Assembly: GCA_025642065.1 (NCBI GenBank)
Contig: JAODUP010000070.1
Span: forward strand, 711,001-775,000
DNA: 64,000 nt
Source of the DNA: Paralvinella palmiformis
Taxonomy: Eukaryota; Annelida; Polychaeta; Terebellida; Alvinellidae
Reading direction: 5' to 3'
Shown here: positions 1 through 12,110 of the stretch, piece after piece
Layout: each line of letters starts with the position of its first letter
Numbering within the stretch: position 1 is the stretch's first letter
The notes under the pieces: generated by a model
The model's input: the letters and a program-made list of their open reading frames with translations, nothing else
What the model was told of the DNA's origin: nothing
Databases searched by the model: none
Translations under genes and position numbers: made by a program

Positions 1-90
1 CTTTACCATAGGCACGTACCCGTAATTAGCAGATCCACATCTTACGAGTTTAATGAGCTAAAGACAAGACCAGAGAATATCGGGGGATAG
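1..90 (+). CDS. possible 3' end of an unknown coding exon
   Basis: Frame 1 is open from the first base to a TAG at 88-90 (29 codons) and reads like protein (…SYEFNELKTRPENIGG). The piece could be the last coding exon of a gene lying to the left. No family is recognised and no splice site is visible because the window starts here. Chance openness over 90 bases is quite possible. Confidence 0.2.
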   Translation, partial: LYHRHVPVISRSTSYEFNELKTRPENIGG

Positions 91-105
91 TATCAAAATC
101 GGTAA

Positions 106-348
106 ATGAAAAGAAAGAAACACGGGGGAAATGTTAGTAGGAAAAATGGACTCTACATTGATAATGATGAATGGCTGGAAAGATTCGTTGAAAATGCAAG
201 ATTCTGTAACCGCAATCCGTGGTATACCCGTTACACAAATCTACCTCTAAGACAATTCCCATCTGATCCCTGGTGCCTGGATCAAATGAAGCCATTTCCT
301 TTAATCCGAACTCAGACTCCGAGTTCGCTTAATTTATTCGATTTTTAA
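106..348 (+). CDS. unrecognised 80-residue open frame
   Basis: An ATG-started frame of 80 codons lies just after the stop at 88-90 and in the same frame. Composition is mixed and basic at the start (MKRKKHGG), with several aromatic and Pro residues. No signal peptide, membrane segment or known motif is visible. It may be a small gene, a piece of an exon or chance. Confidence 0.18.
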   Translation: MKRKKHGGNVSRKNGLYIDNDEWLERFVENARFCNRNPWYTRYTNLPLRQFPSDPWCLDQMKPFPLIRTQTPSSLNLFDF

Positions 349-512
349 TGTATCTCATTAAACGCGATAGAAGCAATGCGATATATTACCGTAGATGTTG
401 TGATCGTGGCTGCTAGTGCTAATAATTTACAATGGAGACACAATCGGGAACCAGAAGGTTGCCTTGAAGATTTCTCACCGAACAAGACATATAAAGTTAG
501 TCAACCGCAAGT

Positions 513-627
513 CAGACATGGGGGGGGGTCAATTGCATTTCGTCAATTCCAATCGATTCCATTCCAACTGTTCAACATCATTGCATTTCATCATCATCAT
601 CATCATCATCATAATCATCATCATCGT
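513..627 (+). mobile_element. left end of a MITE (CAGACATGGGG family) running into a (CAT)n tract
   Basis: Starts with CAGACATGGGG and continues TCAATT…TTTCGTCAATTCCAAT, matching the left end of the complete element at 5996-6320. The run of G is expanded to nine. The similarity fades into a (CAT)n microsatellite at about 588-627, and no right terminus was found. Confidence 0.45.
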
Positions 628-1025
628 ATAACCCGCAATTGATGCTAAAAATAAGTGGATCTACATTATGTTATCTACGTTACATGATCACAGCAAGTGA
701 ACGCGTCAGTCAACGGATCTTCTAATAACACCACAATGGCTGACATTATTACTAAGCCCATTCTGCGGTGAACAGATCCAGGTTCTAAAGTGTATTTAGT
801 CATCCCACAAAACAGTACAGTACACGCGCGGTTAAGTGCTTCAGAAATTCATATTTCATGTAATGACTACGACAAAAAAACAGATGTTGCGTCAATAGAA
901 TAAAACCTCTGTCACGTGTTAGCTAAAAGCATTTATGACGTCGCCGCCTCTGTGTGCTATGGGTAACAAGTGGACACCAATGCTCGCTCCCTCACATACT
1001 CACTCGCTCGCTCGCTAACTCACTC

Positions 1026-1195
1026 GGCGCCTGCGTGGTCTAGTCGGTAGTGCGTTGGATCGCAGATCACTACCACCTGAGTTCGAATTTCGGCGTGGGC
1101 ATATCTGAAGGGTGTTTCATCTTGGACTTCGCTTCATTACCTTTGGACGTCGCTCGTCCCATTTAGGCTAACATCAATCATCGAAAAACATCATC
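1026..1195 (+). mobile_element. tRNA-derived SINE, family A
   Basis: Has the family layout: head GGCGCCTGCGTGG, A-box-like TGGTCTAGTCGG, B-box-like GTTCGAATTTC, then the shared body (GGCATATCTGAAGG, TTTCATCTT, CCCATTTAGG) and an ATCATC tail. It sits inside an (ACTC)n region, so the target duplication cannot be separated from the microsatellite. Confidence 0.75.
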
Positions 1196-1199
1196 ACTC

Positions 1200-2205
1200 A
1201 CTCATTCACTCACTCACTGCCATCCACCGACCCACCTATCCATCCACCAGTCAGTTCATATCCGAACAAGTGGTTAATTTATATTAGAGCCATTAGACTG
1301 TTCTGCGAATGACACACCCTCAGACACCAGACTAATAATAATGCCAACAATAACACATTCAAGGCTTCGAGAAGATCATTGATGTAGAACAATCTCAGAA
1401 ACAGTCCCACGTACTGACGACACAGTAACGAGTGACAATGTAAACAACACAGATCAACAATAGAAAGTGTCAACAGTTCAGTTGATTCCATTTGGCCGAA
1501 AGGATGATTCCTTAGAGGAAAAACCCACAAACACAGGCGTGGGTTGGATTTGAAACCCCCAAGGATGTTCAGTTCAGTGCAGTGCTGTAACCTTGTAAAA
1601 TGTTGGAAAATACTGTTTTACAAGTCAGCTTATAGTTATATGTTTGATAATACCGTATAGTTTGACAGTATGTTATACATAGATTATTATTAAATGAAAA
1701 CTTTTAAAAAGCTATTTATATTATATTTCTCTATATACCATACATACTTACATATGTATGTAAGACAATAATATTTTGAATCTGTGTTGTTTTTTTGGAA
1801 ATAGAATTTTTTATGATTTATTTCAGCCGATCCAAATTTGTTATCCAAATAAATATACAATTTCTTACCATAAAAATTAACAAACAACCACTTAATATAA
1901 TCTATTATTTGTAATTTTTAGTAAACATTCCTTTTAAAAATAAATCTGGCCTACATTTGTTAGAGAAGTTTCTAACTGTGACTTCTTATATTAAAAACCT
2001 CCACCGCTACTGCCAATATAAAACAAAACACACCTGTGACGTTTAGCTCTTATTATCGCTCACAGATCGACGCCAGATAGTGTTGTATCTATAGTCTCAC
2101 TTTAAACTACAGAATGTTACCACAATCAGTTAGTGTTATTTCTCTAGTCATGTATGTTTTGTACTGTATAACTGAAGCAGTCAGAGAAATGAAATTGTTT
2201 ATGGC
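1200..2205. other. no gene seen; AT-rich spacer
   Basis: After a short degenerate ACTC/CATC tract (1200-1255) the sequence is AT-rich, with stops in all frames and no recognisable protein, SINE or LINE. Confidence 0.4.
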
Positions 2206-2208
2206 CTT

Positions 2209-2225
2209 AGGTGTATGTGTGTGTG

Positions 2226-2263
<38 letters not shown>

Positions 2264-2284
2264 GTGTGTGTGTGTGTGTGTGTT
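2209..2284. repeat. compound (GT)n-(TA)n-(TG)n microsatellite
   Basis: GT, TA and TG runs directly joined. Short frames through it encode only alternating Tyr-Ile and Cys-Val. Confidence 0.95.
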
Positions 2285-2702
2285 GTTACTAAAAATTACT
2301 ATCCATCCGAAATATTCCCTTATTCTAAGCTACCCTTATTTATCCCAAAATACACCGGATGAGAGATACCCAATTACTATCATTAGACATATTCCTGATA
2401 GATATTGGTATTATAATTAATCGGGTTGACATCGGTATATAAATTGGTTAATTTCAGCCATGCTTTAAAGAGGAGATACGAACACATGTTCAGCCTAAAT
2501 GTGCCCATATCTACTATAATAATACGAGCTACAACCCCCCCCCGCAAAAAAAACCCCTGATATTGTGTACACACATAAACGTGTAACGGTAATAATTCAA
2601 CGCCTGTGGATGATCAGAAAATATGTGACATAACTGGTGTATTATGTAAAGAAACCATTATCTGACGCCGGCAGCTGTTCAACATTCACAATCACATTTA
2701 CT

Positions 2703-2705
<3 letters not shown>

Positions 2706-2747
<42 letters not shown>
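2706..2747. repeat. (AT)n microsatellite
   Basis: About 20 uninterrupted AT units. Confidence 0.95.
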
Positions 2748-2748
<1 letters not shown>

Positions 2749-2910
2749 CAAAACAATGAGAACGTTCGCCATCAGTAAAATAATTTTTTGTTCAAATGTG
2801 GCAATAAAGTGACTTTAAAATACTAGCCGTCTTCTATGTGCAGCAGCGTGACACACAAGACCCACCAGAATGTGTCATTAGAAGACTGAATAAGTGTAAA
2901 ACAAACTGGC

Positions 2911-2997
2911 AAGTCTGTCTGTCTGTCTGTCTGTCTTTCTCTCTCTCTCTCTCTCTCGCTCTCTCTCATGTGCACACACATATACCGATTAGTCATG

Positions 2998-3037
<40 letters not shown>

Positions 3038-3038
3038 G
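2911..3038. repeat. compound (GTCT)n-(CT)n … (GA)n microsatellite
   Basis: GTCT and CT runs on the left and a GA run on the right. The two are mutually complementary, so the pair could fold as a hairpin around a roughly 30-base centre. Confidence 0.9.
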
Positions 3039-3059
3039 GAGCTTTAACCGAGTAACATA

Positions 3060-3615
3060 TCGGTATCCCACCTACAGATCGCCGAGCTCAATATTCAACA
3101 TAAAGAGCCACACCAGCCTGGTAAGATATGACTGAAGTCTAGATGAAACAATCTCACAAGACTACACCTTTAATGTAAACACCCGATATAAAGAGATGGG
3201 GGGACGCTTCTTCAATCACCATAATCCCCAATATTTACATATTATCAGAAACATCCATACATTAATACAAATTTCACCATAAAACGTCAGTTCAGTCTGA
3301 TGCAAGTCTTTCTATTGTATCGGTGATTTGTATCAATTTGAACACAGATTAAGAGATTAGCTATGTCATATTTCGGCAAACGACTGTATTAAGTAATAAT
3401 AAAGCTGACTGAATACGGTCTCGTGTGACTACCAACACTTGGAAAATGGGATACAATGGCCCAGTTCAGATAATGGCAAATCACATAGTGAGACACTTCC
3501 TGGTCAAATCTCGTCAACTTATTGTTGAGCTTTAGTAGATTAATGATTAACTGAACCAATAAGGTGTTTGTGTCCTTCATGTACAGCATAATGGGACAAC
3601 TAGCCAGGATCTAAT
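3060..3615. other. no gene seen
   Basis: Unique-looking AT-rich sequence. The short minus-strand frame at 3389-3589 has no features suggesting a gene. Confidence 0.4.
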
Positions 3616-3616
3616 T

Positions 3617-3642
3617 TTACACACACGCGCGCATACACATAC

Positions 3643-3676
<34 letters not shown>

Positions 3677-3723
3677 GGAAAAGAGAGAGACATATTACAG
3701 AGTTTTAATTCTTTTTTAATAAC

Positions 3724-3756
<33 letters not shown>

Positions 3757-3771
3757 ACACAGAGAGAGAGA
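3617..3771. repeat. microsatellite cluster (CA, TA, AC, AG)
   Basis: Runs of CA, then TA (about 3643-3674), then AC and AG (about 3723-3770), separated by short unique sequence. Confidence 0.9.
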
Positions 3772-3779
3772 ATATAGGA

Positions 3780-5100
3780 CGGGACATAAATCAACAGTTG
3801 ACAGCTGTAAATGGTAACTTCCTGGATAGATTATTATCATGGTTATCACAGCACGTAGAAATAGGTTATTATCTGTTAGCTATTCCAGCCTGCCGTCGGC
3901 GTGGAATATATCTACCAATAATATTACTATTACCTAACAGCTCCCCACACTTACTAGAATCCGACTTACACCTCCGAGTGTGTATACAGTATATTGGTAG
4001 CTCTGAGCAAATATTACAACTGGCCAACGATTAATACCAGTCAACCACTATAGCATAGGAAAAGGTCGACGAAATAAATCATCAGTCGTAAATCAACGAC
4101 CTGATGAACCGTTCACATCAGGTTATTTACAGCTGATTATACTGTGTACCAGTGCCTTTTCACTTAGTGCGAGCGAGCGAGCGCTCACACGCACGCACGC
4201 ACGCAACTTGATATCTACTAAACATACCAACAACATAACACATTAATGTTTCTATACATTTTAGCAACAACAAAACTACGAAGTATTTAATAAAGTTTGA
4301 AAACTTGTCTTCTTCGCCACGATACGACCAACAAAGCTAAAACTTGACACGGACCTTACACCGCCGACAGCGTGACAACATTTTGGTTTACAGCATTGGT
4401 ATTAATTGTGGCATACAGCCATCTTAAAGATGCATCCTCTTATTTTGGCTATGGTTATCCGATGGATAGAGTTGACATACCGACTGCTTACGACACCTTC
4501 ACACGTCGGTGAGCAACAATTCAACTTCAGGCCGAGTCACAACACCACGTAAACCAATACGACCCCCACTCATATATATATATATATAAATATACGTAAT
4601 AATCGTCTGCTTCAGCCGTGAGCATACCGCGCATAACAAAACGCTACAGACAAACAAAGTATGTAAAGAAATTAGACTTGAGAAGAAGAAAAAAACCAGG
4701 CTCAACTCGGTACCGTAAACACTGTAAGCACAGTGAGTCATATGTGTAGAGTGGTTTTATATCAATACAAACTACTCCGTATTGGCTGTCTGTTGAAAAC
4801 TGCGCATTAAGGAAGTTACTGCATATCTGCTAATCCTAATTAACACACACACACACACACCCTCCTAGATGTATTAACTTTCTCGAGATAACAGCGCGTT
4901 AAGAAAGTTACTGCTATTCTTAACATTAAACTCACACGCACACACGCCCACACACACACGTCCGGGCGCGGTGTGAATCAGTAACCACACAATTCCCCTC
5001 TCCAGTGCCTCATTGTTTGGAGAAAAACTGATATGTGCCTTTGATGTTATCAAACCATAAAACACAGCAATGATAGAAGCCAGACAGGGGGTAAAAAGGA
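3780..5100. other. no gene seen; scattered short microsatellites
   Basis: Contains short (AT)n near 4571-4588, (AC)n near 4842-4860 and a small hairpin at about 4099-4123 (CCTGATG/CATCAGG). No protein or mobile element was recognised. Confidence 0.35.

Positions 5101-5103
<3 letters not shown>

Positions 5104-5134
<31 letters not shown>
5104..5134. repeat. (AT)n microsatellite
   Basis: About 15 AT units lying just beyond the 3' end of the LINE at 5190-7075. Confidence 0.9.
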
Positions 5135-5140
<6 letters not shown>

Positions 5141-5189
5141 CCACTTTTGTACACATAATGGGTTAAACAGGACAAAGCGAAAGATATCG

Positions 5190-7075
5190 GGGTTTGAACA
5201 TAATAATAGTAATTTATTTAGCGTCTCAATCAACTTGAATTCCTTCAAGGCATTTTACATTTAAAACAAAATTAAAACATGTTCTCAAATAGCACGAACA
5301 CATTTTATAAATTATAAATAGGCTAATTTAAATAAATTTGTTTTATAACATTACAAAATAATTTGTTTACTTGACTGCAAATTTATTATAATTAGGCAAC
5401 TTATTCCACAGCCTGTGGAATTAAGTTCGGAAAGATTTCTCTCCGTACATTGCTGTGTGGCTTTCTGGAGCCGTCAAAAGTGAACAACGCTCAGATGGCA
5501 GCACTATCACGGTTGTACTTTTTGGATTAGATCGCTTAAATCCAGTAGTGCTGTTCCACTCAATGCTTTGAATACGTAGGGGGGGGGGGACAGGATCTTG
5601 TACAGTGATCTAAAACGTACAGAAAGCCAGTACAGCTGGAACAAAACTGGCTTTATGTGTACCCTTTTAGGAGTGCGTGTCGCCAGACGTGCAGCACGGG
5701 TCTAAACTAGCTGTAGGTGGTTTGTCACATCTTCCTTGTCCGACCGAGATATCTTAAGCAGCAGGATTATGGTGGCTCATTTCAAACAAAACGGCACCGC
5801 TGACTCATCCATTGACCTGTTGCTAACGACTGTTATCAGTGGCAGAAGTGGATTCATACATTTCTTCAAAAGCCAAGTGGGCAGCAGATCAACGTTATAA
5901 GACTTGTTCGGAGACTTATGCTCCTTAACTTCAATGGCTGATCAAGACATTTCGAGTATTTTCCCGTTAAGCATAATATCTGCATCCATGGAGATCAGAC
6001 ATGGGGTCAATTCCATTTCGTCAATTCCAATTTATCAATGCCAAACTTTTCAATTCCAATTCCCTGTTTTACTGACCTTCTTACCTACTACTTTTTACCA
6101 CGATTAGGTACTCTAAGTACCTACACTGAGTAGTTTATATTCCAAGTAGAATTGTCACGGAAGAAATAGTTCTGAATTAAAAAATTATCTGCTAAATTAA
6201 TTTGTGGATTACATTTTTTTTGTAGGAAACTTCAATTCAAATTTCAATTTTTCCAATTCCATTTAAAAAATCAATTCCAATTTCAATTCAAATTCCGGAA
6301 TGGAGTTGACCCCATGCCTGGTGGATATATTGCGGGTATTATTTGAGGAATCGGAAACAATATTATTCCTGATGATAGTTGTTTCCCCTATGAATAAATA
6401 GCTGAACTTGTCCGCCAGGAGTCCAGCAAAGGTAAAATGTGGAATATTTACATTTGAGTTACTTCCCATCAAGTTCCTAGTTAATTTGAAGAGTTTGTTT
6501 TGACCTTTCTACATTCCTCTATCTTTCTGGAATAGAAGCAGTTCTGCTCCTACAATAGAAGTGGATTCAATTTTCTACAGAGTTCCGTGTATATTCCAAA
6601 GTGCACCACAATTAAGGAAGCTTTGCACCATGTTTTCTCCGCTTTCCTCAAAATGTTATTAGCAGATCTAAACTTATCAGAGTACCAATGAGTTGCTAGT
6701 CTCAACGCGATGATTATTCAACAAGAGGGCGCACAGTGTGATTAATGACACCTTTGTTATTATGAAGCTTCTAGCAGCTCATCAAATGATCCCTCAATTT
6801 CACTCAAGTTTGAGATGACTCTAAATCCGCCGTAAATTCTTTAATTCTTATGCTGCAATACTTTCTGTATGCAATCGGGCTTCTTCATATCGATGATGAA
6901 CTGCATAGCCAGATGATTGCCGAAGGATTTACCTTTGTTGCTTCTGAGACAAGGGTCACATACTGATGGAGCTCCTACTATGATGGAGCTCAATTCTCTA
7001 GAGATGACAAAATCTAGTCTGTGGCCCAAGTGCTAGAAGCCTGTGTGGCCAATCAAGCTACCATTTACCACAGAA
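5190..7075 (-). mobile_element. degenerate CR1/L2-like LINE, 5'-truncated, with a MITE inserted
   Basis: Read on the minus strand from the right, pieces of a non-LTR retrotransposon ORF appear in the correct order. An endonuclease tail lies at 7029-6841 (GHRLDFVISREL, DPC, MKKP). A linker follows at about 6700-6450 (RKAEKTWCKAS, LCRKLNP), then LADKFSYLF at about 6410, and the start of the reverse transcriptase at about 5900-5770 (SPNKSYNVDLLPTWLLKKC, PLLPLIT). A worn C-terminal tail (5590-5390) and a 3' end of the TAAATAAATTACTATTATT type (about 5230-5190) complete it. Frameshifts and stops are frequent, so it is dead. A 325-bp MITE splits it at 5996-6320. The clade is inferred from motif style only. 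Confidence 0.7.
5996..6320 (+). mobile_element. hAT-like MITE inside the LINE
   Basis: Termini are inverted repeats: CAGACATGGGGTCAATTCCA on the left, and on the right the complement of CAGGCATGGGGTCAACTCCA. Flanks 5988-5995 (ATGGAGAT) and 6321-6328 (GTGGATAT) agree at 6 of 8 bases, consistent with an old 8-bp target duplication as made by hAT transposases. The LINE reading resumes on both sides. The inside is rich in AATTCCAATT-type repeats and encodes nothing. Partial relatives lie at 513-627 and about 30815-30974. Confidence 0.7.
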
Positions 7076-7077
7076 AC

Positions 7078-7080
<3 letters not shown>

Positions 7081-7114
<34 letters not shown>
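7081..7114. repeat. (AT)n microsatellite
   Basis: About 17 AT units next to the 5' side of the truncated LINE. Confidence 0.9.
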
Positions 7115-7118
<4 letters not shown>

Positions 7119-8430
7119 GGCATATTTCAAGCACCAACAAATGCTCTCAATATAGTTTATTAGGTGTCATTAAATGAAGGTCGATCAAGGTTATTTTCAC
7201 TGGGTATGGCTATAGAGACATTTCAGTGTTTATTGGCATCCATTCACTAAGTTGTCACTTTCACAAATCCTTATACATGACGACTGTTACCAAATAATAG
7301 GATTATTGCTCAACAGTCTCTGCTTTTACTATTACTAGCATTAATAATAATAATAATGATGGCGATGATGATGGACTTGACAATAGTGATAACAATAACA
7401 CATTTCGGATGATGGATCGGTTTTATGGTTTTTATCACTTTATCGTAATCTCTCTCTCTCCAAGTTTCTCTCTCTTCTCTCTCTATGTGTGTGTGTGTAC
7501 GTGCATGTAAAGTACGTACTCCACACACCTCACCCAGAAGAAAAACTAAGTTTTTTTTAAACTCCACCGTGTGGCGAGAAGGATGAATGTTGTTTAACGA
7601 CACATCGGCACAATTTAGGCCGTTAAGTATCCTATAACAAGTGTGGCAAGAAGACACGAGTCACTGTTACAGTGAAGATCTTTCCAACAGTTTAAGAAGT
7701 AATATCACAAAAATTCCACAGAATAGGACGTCACAACCGAAGACAAATTTCTAGCCGACGTCATTATGTTGTGTCTACAGCTCTATACAAACCATTTAAA
7801 CTGGTATTTTGTAATGGTGTCTCTGTGTCCCTAACTTCAATAATTATTTAATGATGTAATCAAAAGATGTACAAGTATTACCATAGAAGACATAACACAC
7901 CGATTTCAATATAATTCTGTATGTACAGCCGGTATTAACTGGTATTTACCGGGCAAAATCAGAACCACAGTTTGTTATGGATGAACATTTTCAAACTTGA
8001 GGAAAAATTCTGGACACTCAGCCGATTCCCCCATTTTTTTTAGTGAACAACAGGCCGCTCGCTAGTCGGGATCCAAACCGTGCAAACTATGTACCATCTC
8101 CAAACGTCGAGTTGTTTTTAGCATTTAATATAATATCCGTTACAATACAGTTCTCTGTTTGAACAATGGCTGTAATTCAGAGATACTTACAGATCGAATG
8201 CGAAAGATATCACCTAAAGCTCAACTCATCGACGCCGTTCTTTCACGTGAGTCATAGTCACACGTGGCAAGTAAAAGCAACACAGGTGAAATTAGGCAAC
8301 AACAGTCACGCCTTAGTTAGTCAGGTTAGGACGACGAGAAGAGTGTAACACCATTGGAATAGGTGCCAAATGTAGGCAAAATGTAGGCATAAATAGGACT
8401 TGAGCTCAGATTATATATATATATCAACAT
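7115..8430. other. no gene seen
   Basis: Mostly unique sequence with a short CT/GT microsatellite near 7447-7500. The minus frame 7310-7657 crosses this repeat and has no domain features. Confidence 0.35.
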
Positions 8431-8437
8431 TTAAACT

Positions 8438-8626
8438 TGGGTGCCTCAGTGGTCTAGTGGTAGTGTGCTGGACCACAGATCACTACCACCCGTGTTCGAG
8501 TCTTGGCGTGGGCATATCTGAAGGCTGTTTCATCTTTGACTTCACTTCATCACCCGGAGGTCGCTCGGCCCATTTAGCCTACCAGGTGCAGAAAAGTGGC
8601 CATAAAACATCAATCATTATCATCAC
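8438..8626 (+). mobile_element. tRNA-derived SINE, family A, with target duplication
   Basis: Full-length family A copy: head GGTGCCTCAGTGGTCTAGTGG (A box), B box GTTCGAGTC, body, then GTGCAGAAAAGTGGCC and a (CATTAT/CATC) tail. TTAAACT flanks both ends (8431-8437 and 8627-8633), a 7-bp target-site duplication. Confidence 0.85.
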
Positions 8627-8986
8627 TTAAACTGATACCTATATCAGTGATGTACATGTTGATGATTTCATGTCATAAGGAATGTCAGTGTCATCTATGA
8701 AATGTACTGTAGAAAAACTGATTTCACTCTCACTTAGCCAAACAGTGCAATAAAGTATGTGGTTGAGCAATGAGATGCCGTTCCTCGTCATATCATGACG
8801 CACACTCCGCCCCACCCCACCTTCAGTTTCCGCTCCAGTAATATCATCATCATCATTGGCTAGCATCCACTCAGTGAGAAGCAGACGATCGATGATCCTA
8901 TACCAGGAAGAACATCAACACGGTAAGATCCTCGGTGTTGACCATATAAGTGCAAGAAGCACGTGCGTGAACGCACGCACACACAA

Positions 8987-8990
<4 letters not shown>

Positions 8991-9019
<29 letters not shown>
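8991..9019. repeat. (AG)n microsatellite
   Basis: About 14 AG units. Confidence 0.9.
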
Positions 9020-9025
<6 letters not shown>

Positions 9026-9415
9026 CAATAAATCAACATTGGCTCAGCACTGCCACATCAAACAGAAACGTAATATTGGTCCAGTGAATCGACTTACCTC
9101 TATCTATCTGCCGTTCTTGCTCTGATTATTGAGCACTAAATCCGTTTATCTATCAAGGCTCTCTATAACAACACAGACAGTCGAACAACAGAACAATCTT
9201 TCAACGGAAAGACAATGAGAGGAGAGACACTCGCTAGTCGGTCAGCTACAGCCCGTGTATTACCTATGTCCTAATGCCTCACTATTGATCGTGAATACCA
9301 CGACGACGACTCCCAGTCACAGTAATATATGGTGGTAGTGGCTGTGGCGGTGGAGTGCAATACAGGAGATGACGCGCAGAGGGTGGGACCGGGCAGGCAG
9401 GCGTAACATCGACGT

Positions 9416-9418
<3 letters not shown>

Positions 9419-9448
<30 letters not shown>
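9419..9448. repeat. (CG)/(CA)n microsatellite
   Basis: Short CGCG start followed by about 12 CA units. Confidence 0.9.
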
Positions 9449-9528
9449 CAACGTCACAGATGCCAACCAAACTATGATCAGCTCAAATTAGTGTCTATCT
9501 GTATGTGCGTGCATTGCATATATAAAAA

Positions 9529-9553
9529 TGTGTGTGTGTGTGTGTGTGTGTCT
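9529..9553. repeat. (TG)n microsatellite immediately before a candidate start codon
   Basis: About 12 TG units ending 10 bases before the ATG at 9564. Confidence 0.9.
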
Positions 9554-9563
9554 GTGTGACATC

Positions 9564-9695
9564 ATGCCAGACTTTAAATTTAGCAGCCAAAGGAGGTTGT
9601 CCCTTAAAGGTGGACACGCTTCAATTGATCACTCGAAAAATGCTACAAGTAGCAGTGATTCATCAACATTACATGGCCAACCACTCGTACAACAG
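9564..9695 (+). CDS. candidate first coding exon, unknown protein
   Basis: ATG at 9564 opens 44 codons that end exactly at a consensus donor (CAG|GTTAGT). The translation MPDFKFSSQRRLSLKGG… is basic, then Ser/Thr-rich (SSSDSST) and ends PLVQQ. It looks like a disordered N-terminus, with an RRLSL basophilic-kinase-type site at residues 10-14. The exon is in phase 0. No second exon was found in the following 15 kb, so either the intron is large or the exon is a chance call. No family is assigned. Confidence 0.35.
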
Positions 9696-9699
9696 GTTA

Positions 9700-10499
9700 G
9701 TCATCTTAAAACCCACAGCCAATTGAATATATTGTCAACTTGTTAAATGCTTTGACTGACAATTTCCAAGAAATATAAATATATATATTACGTAAAACCT
9801 AAGTATTTGCCAGTTATGGACGAAACCCATCATGGATGTAGTTGTTTACATATGGTAATTGTGAGGTGGTAGTTGATGGATTGGGGGGTAGGGGTAATAT
9901 CCAGCAGGAGTTAGCTCTGAAATGATCAGTATTTACGGGTTAATTTCAATCAGCCGGGATGGGATCCTTGATCTATTCTCGTAACAGACAGACATGACGA
10001 GTCAACTCTGATCACTGAACTATGGGCTAAGCTTCTGGTTGACATCATTTTTTTCTTAATTGGGTGCTCTCGCCCTGAAAATCTAGATCAGTGTTAGCTA
10101 TTGAACACCATACGTAAACAAACAGCATGTCCCATGGTATGATTTTAATTTGTTTAGTATTCGCATAACGCACACAAAACTGGCAAAGATTGGTGCCTTT
10201 TCTTTGAAAATCAGTGAAGCAAAGTGAAAATTGGCAGCTTGCCATCACATCAAAGGGTGCCGTTTTATATATTGATCCCTTATTGTTAGAATGGAGGTGG
10301 AAACCTACATACGGATAAACGAATTTGGCGAATAAGCCAACGTCTTGTATAAATTCTGATGTTCCAAAGAAAACAACTGGTGCATCTCACTATAAACGTC
10401 AGCACCGCGTCAATCACACCGTAACATTTAACTTACTAATATTTAGTTGTTTTGTAGCAAGTCTATCGTTTTCTGGAGATGACGCGTTGTTATATTATG

Positions 10500-10550
<51 letters not shown>

Positions 10551-11280
10551 CTCAGAATATGTTTTAAATGTAAAGCGCCTTAGAAACTAGACATAAAAAT
10601 AAACCATTTTATAATGAACAATAGACAAGCTGATAGTGCCTTATTGTAAATAGACAAAGCATACTTCCTTATTATAATTCTTATATTCATGACCCGCAAT
10701 TCCTTATTTAATTCATACCGATGAAAAAATATTTATAAAAATAAGCGAGCAGTAACCGAACCTTTGATGACACATTTATCTACACCGCAAAATTCAGTAC
10801 CTCTCTCTCCTAACTAAACCCGTTTAGGTTCAAACGTCAGTCGCTTTGCTGATGCTCTGACATTATATAGAGCAGATATTAATATTCCACCAGCAGCAGC
10901 ACAGTGCTCTATCGATCAGAGAATCAATAAGCCCAGTTATATATATTCAATGAATACAAAATCATTTACAAAACAACAAAAAATTAGAATGAGGCAAGTC
11001 ATAATGGGGGGGGGGGGATGTTAGTGAGAGGCGGTGGCATGACATAAATATGTAAAAAGTGAAGTTTGTTTACATACTCCTACTTATGGTATTTGAAGTA
11101 AAAAAATGACGAAAAGGCCAACAGTAGTGAGCACATTATAGGGACGAGGACACCGAGATCTGTAGAAACCATATGTTTGATTATATCTAGTCTATACCCG
11201 ACTCATTGTACACAGGTAATAATAGACAGGTTTCCATAATTAATAAGTGTGTGAAGAGCAATATTTAATAAATTAGAGTA
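9700..11280. other. no gene seen
   Basis: Unique AT-rich sequence, a poly-G run near 11007-11016, and a GAGCTCAGAATATG…AAAGCGCC stretch after the (AT)n at 10500 that resembles a LINE/SINE tail. No supported exon. Confidence 0.35.
10500..10547. repeat. (AT)n microsatellite
   Basis: About 24 uninterrupted units. Confidence 0.95.
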
Positions 11281-11281
11281 A

Positions 11282-11331
11282 CACACACACACAGACAGAG
11301 AGAGAGAGAGAGAGAGAGATACACACAGTGA

Positions 11332-11362
<31 letters not shown>
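11282..11362. repeat. compound (AC)n-(AG)n-(AC)n…(AT)n microsatellite
   Basis: Runs of AC, AG, AC and then AT. Confidence 0.9.
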
Positions 11363-11365
<3 letters not shown>

Positions 11366-11806
11366 GGATGTGTAATAAGAATATCAAATCTAACCATTAC
11401 TCCTGTATTCTTGGTTATCGAGGGCCAAATCCTATCAGACAACATCCCTCGACTAACTTCAGGGAAAGATGTTAACACCTGTTACCTGTATTGAGGCAGT
11501 GATCAATGATGGCATAGTTGGAATGTGGACACATCTAAACCATAACATTGATCAGCATAGATAAAGGGGGAGATCGAAATATCACTTGTTGTACAAAAAT
11601 GGATTACGCAAAAAATAAAATCAATACCAGAGGGCACATGTCTCTATACATCCTGACGCAACATGAAAATCAACACCACGGGAATTCGGTGTTGTATTAT
11701 GATTAGCCCATAACTTCCCATCTGTTCCTGCTTCACAAAGGCATCGGGACATTATAGGAAAACACGAAATCCAAATATGGTATGCGACCCGAGTGGCAAA
11801 TCTACT

Positions 11807-12110
11807 GGATGATGATGATTGATATTTTACGGCCATGGTGAGGATGATGATTCGTGGTTTGCAGCCACTTTTGTGCACATGGTAGGCTAAATGGGCCAAG
11901 CGACCTCCAAGGGTAATGAAGCGAAGTCAAAGATGAAACAACCTACAGATAGCCCGCACCGGGATAGTCTAAATGGGCCGAGTGACCTCCAAAGGTAATG
12001 ATGCCAAGCCAAAGATGAAACAACCTTCAGATATGCCCACGCCGAGATTCGAACTCTGGTGGTAGTAATCTGTGGTCCAACACGCTACCGCTAGACCACG
12101 GAGGCGCCCC
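11807..12110 (-). mobile_element. family A SINE with duplicated tail and perfect 11-bp target duplication
   Basis: On the minus strand the head GGGGCGCCTCCGTGG starts at 12110, with B box GTTCGAATC and the usual body. The body segment (TTTCATCTTTG…CCCATTTAG) then occurs twice, so the copy is about 100 bp longer than its relatives. GCAAATCTACT flanks the whole unit at 11796-11806 and 12111-12121, so both tails arrived in one insertion or the second arose after it. Confidence 0.9.

Noticed and set aside
1026..1110. Possible tRNA gene
   Set aside because: A and B boxes are present but there is no acceptor stem, and the same sequence recurs over ten times with a shared SINE body.
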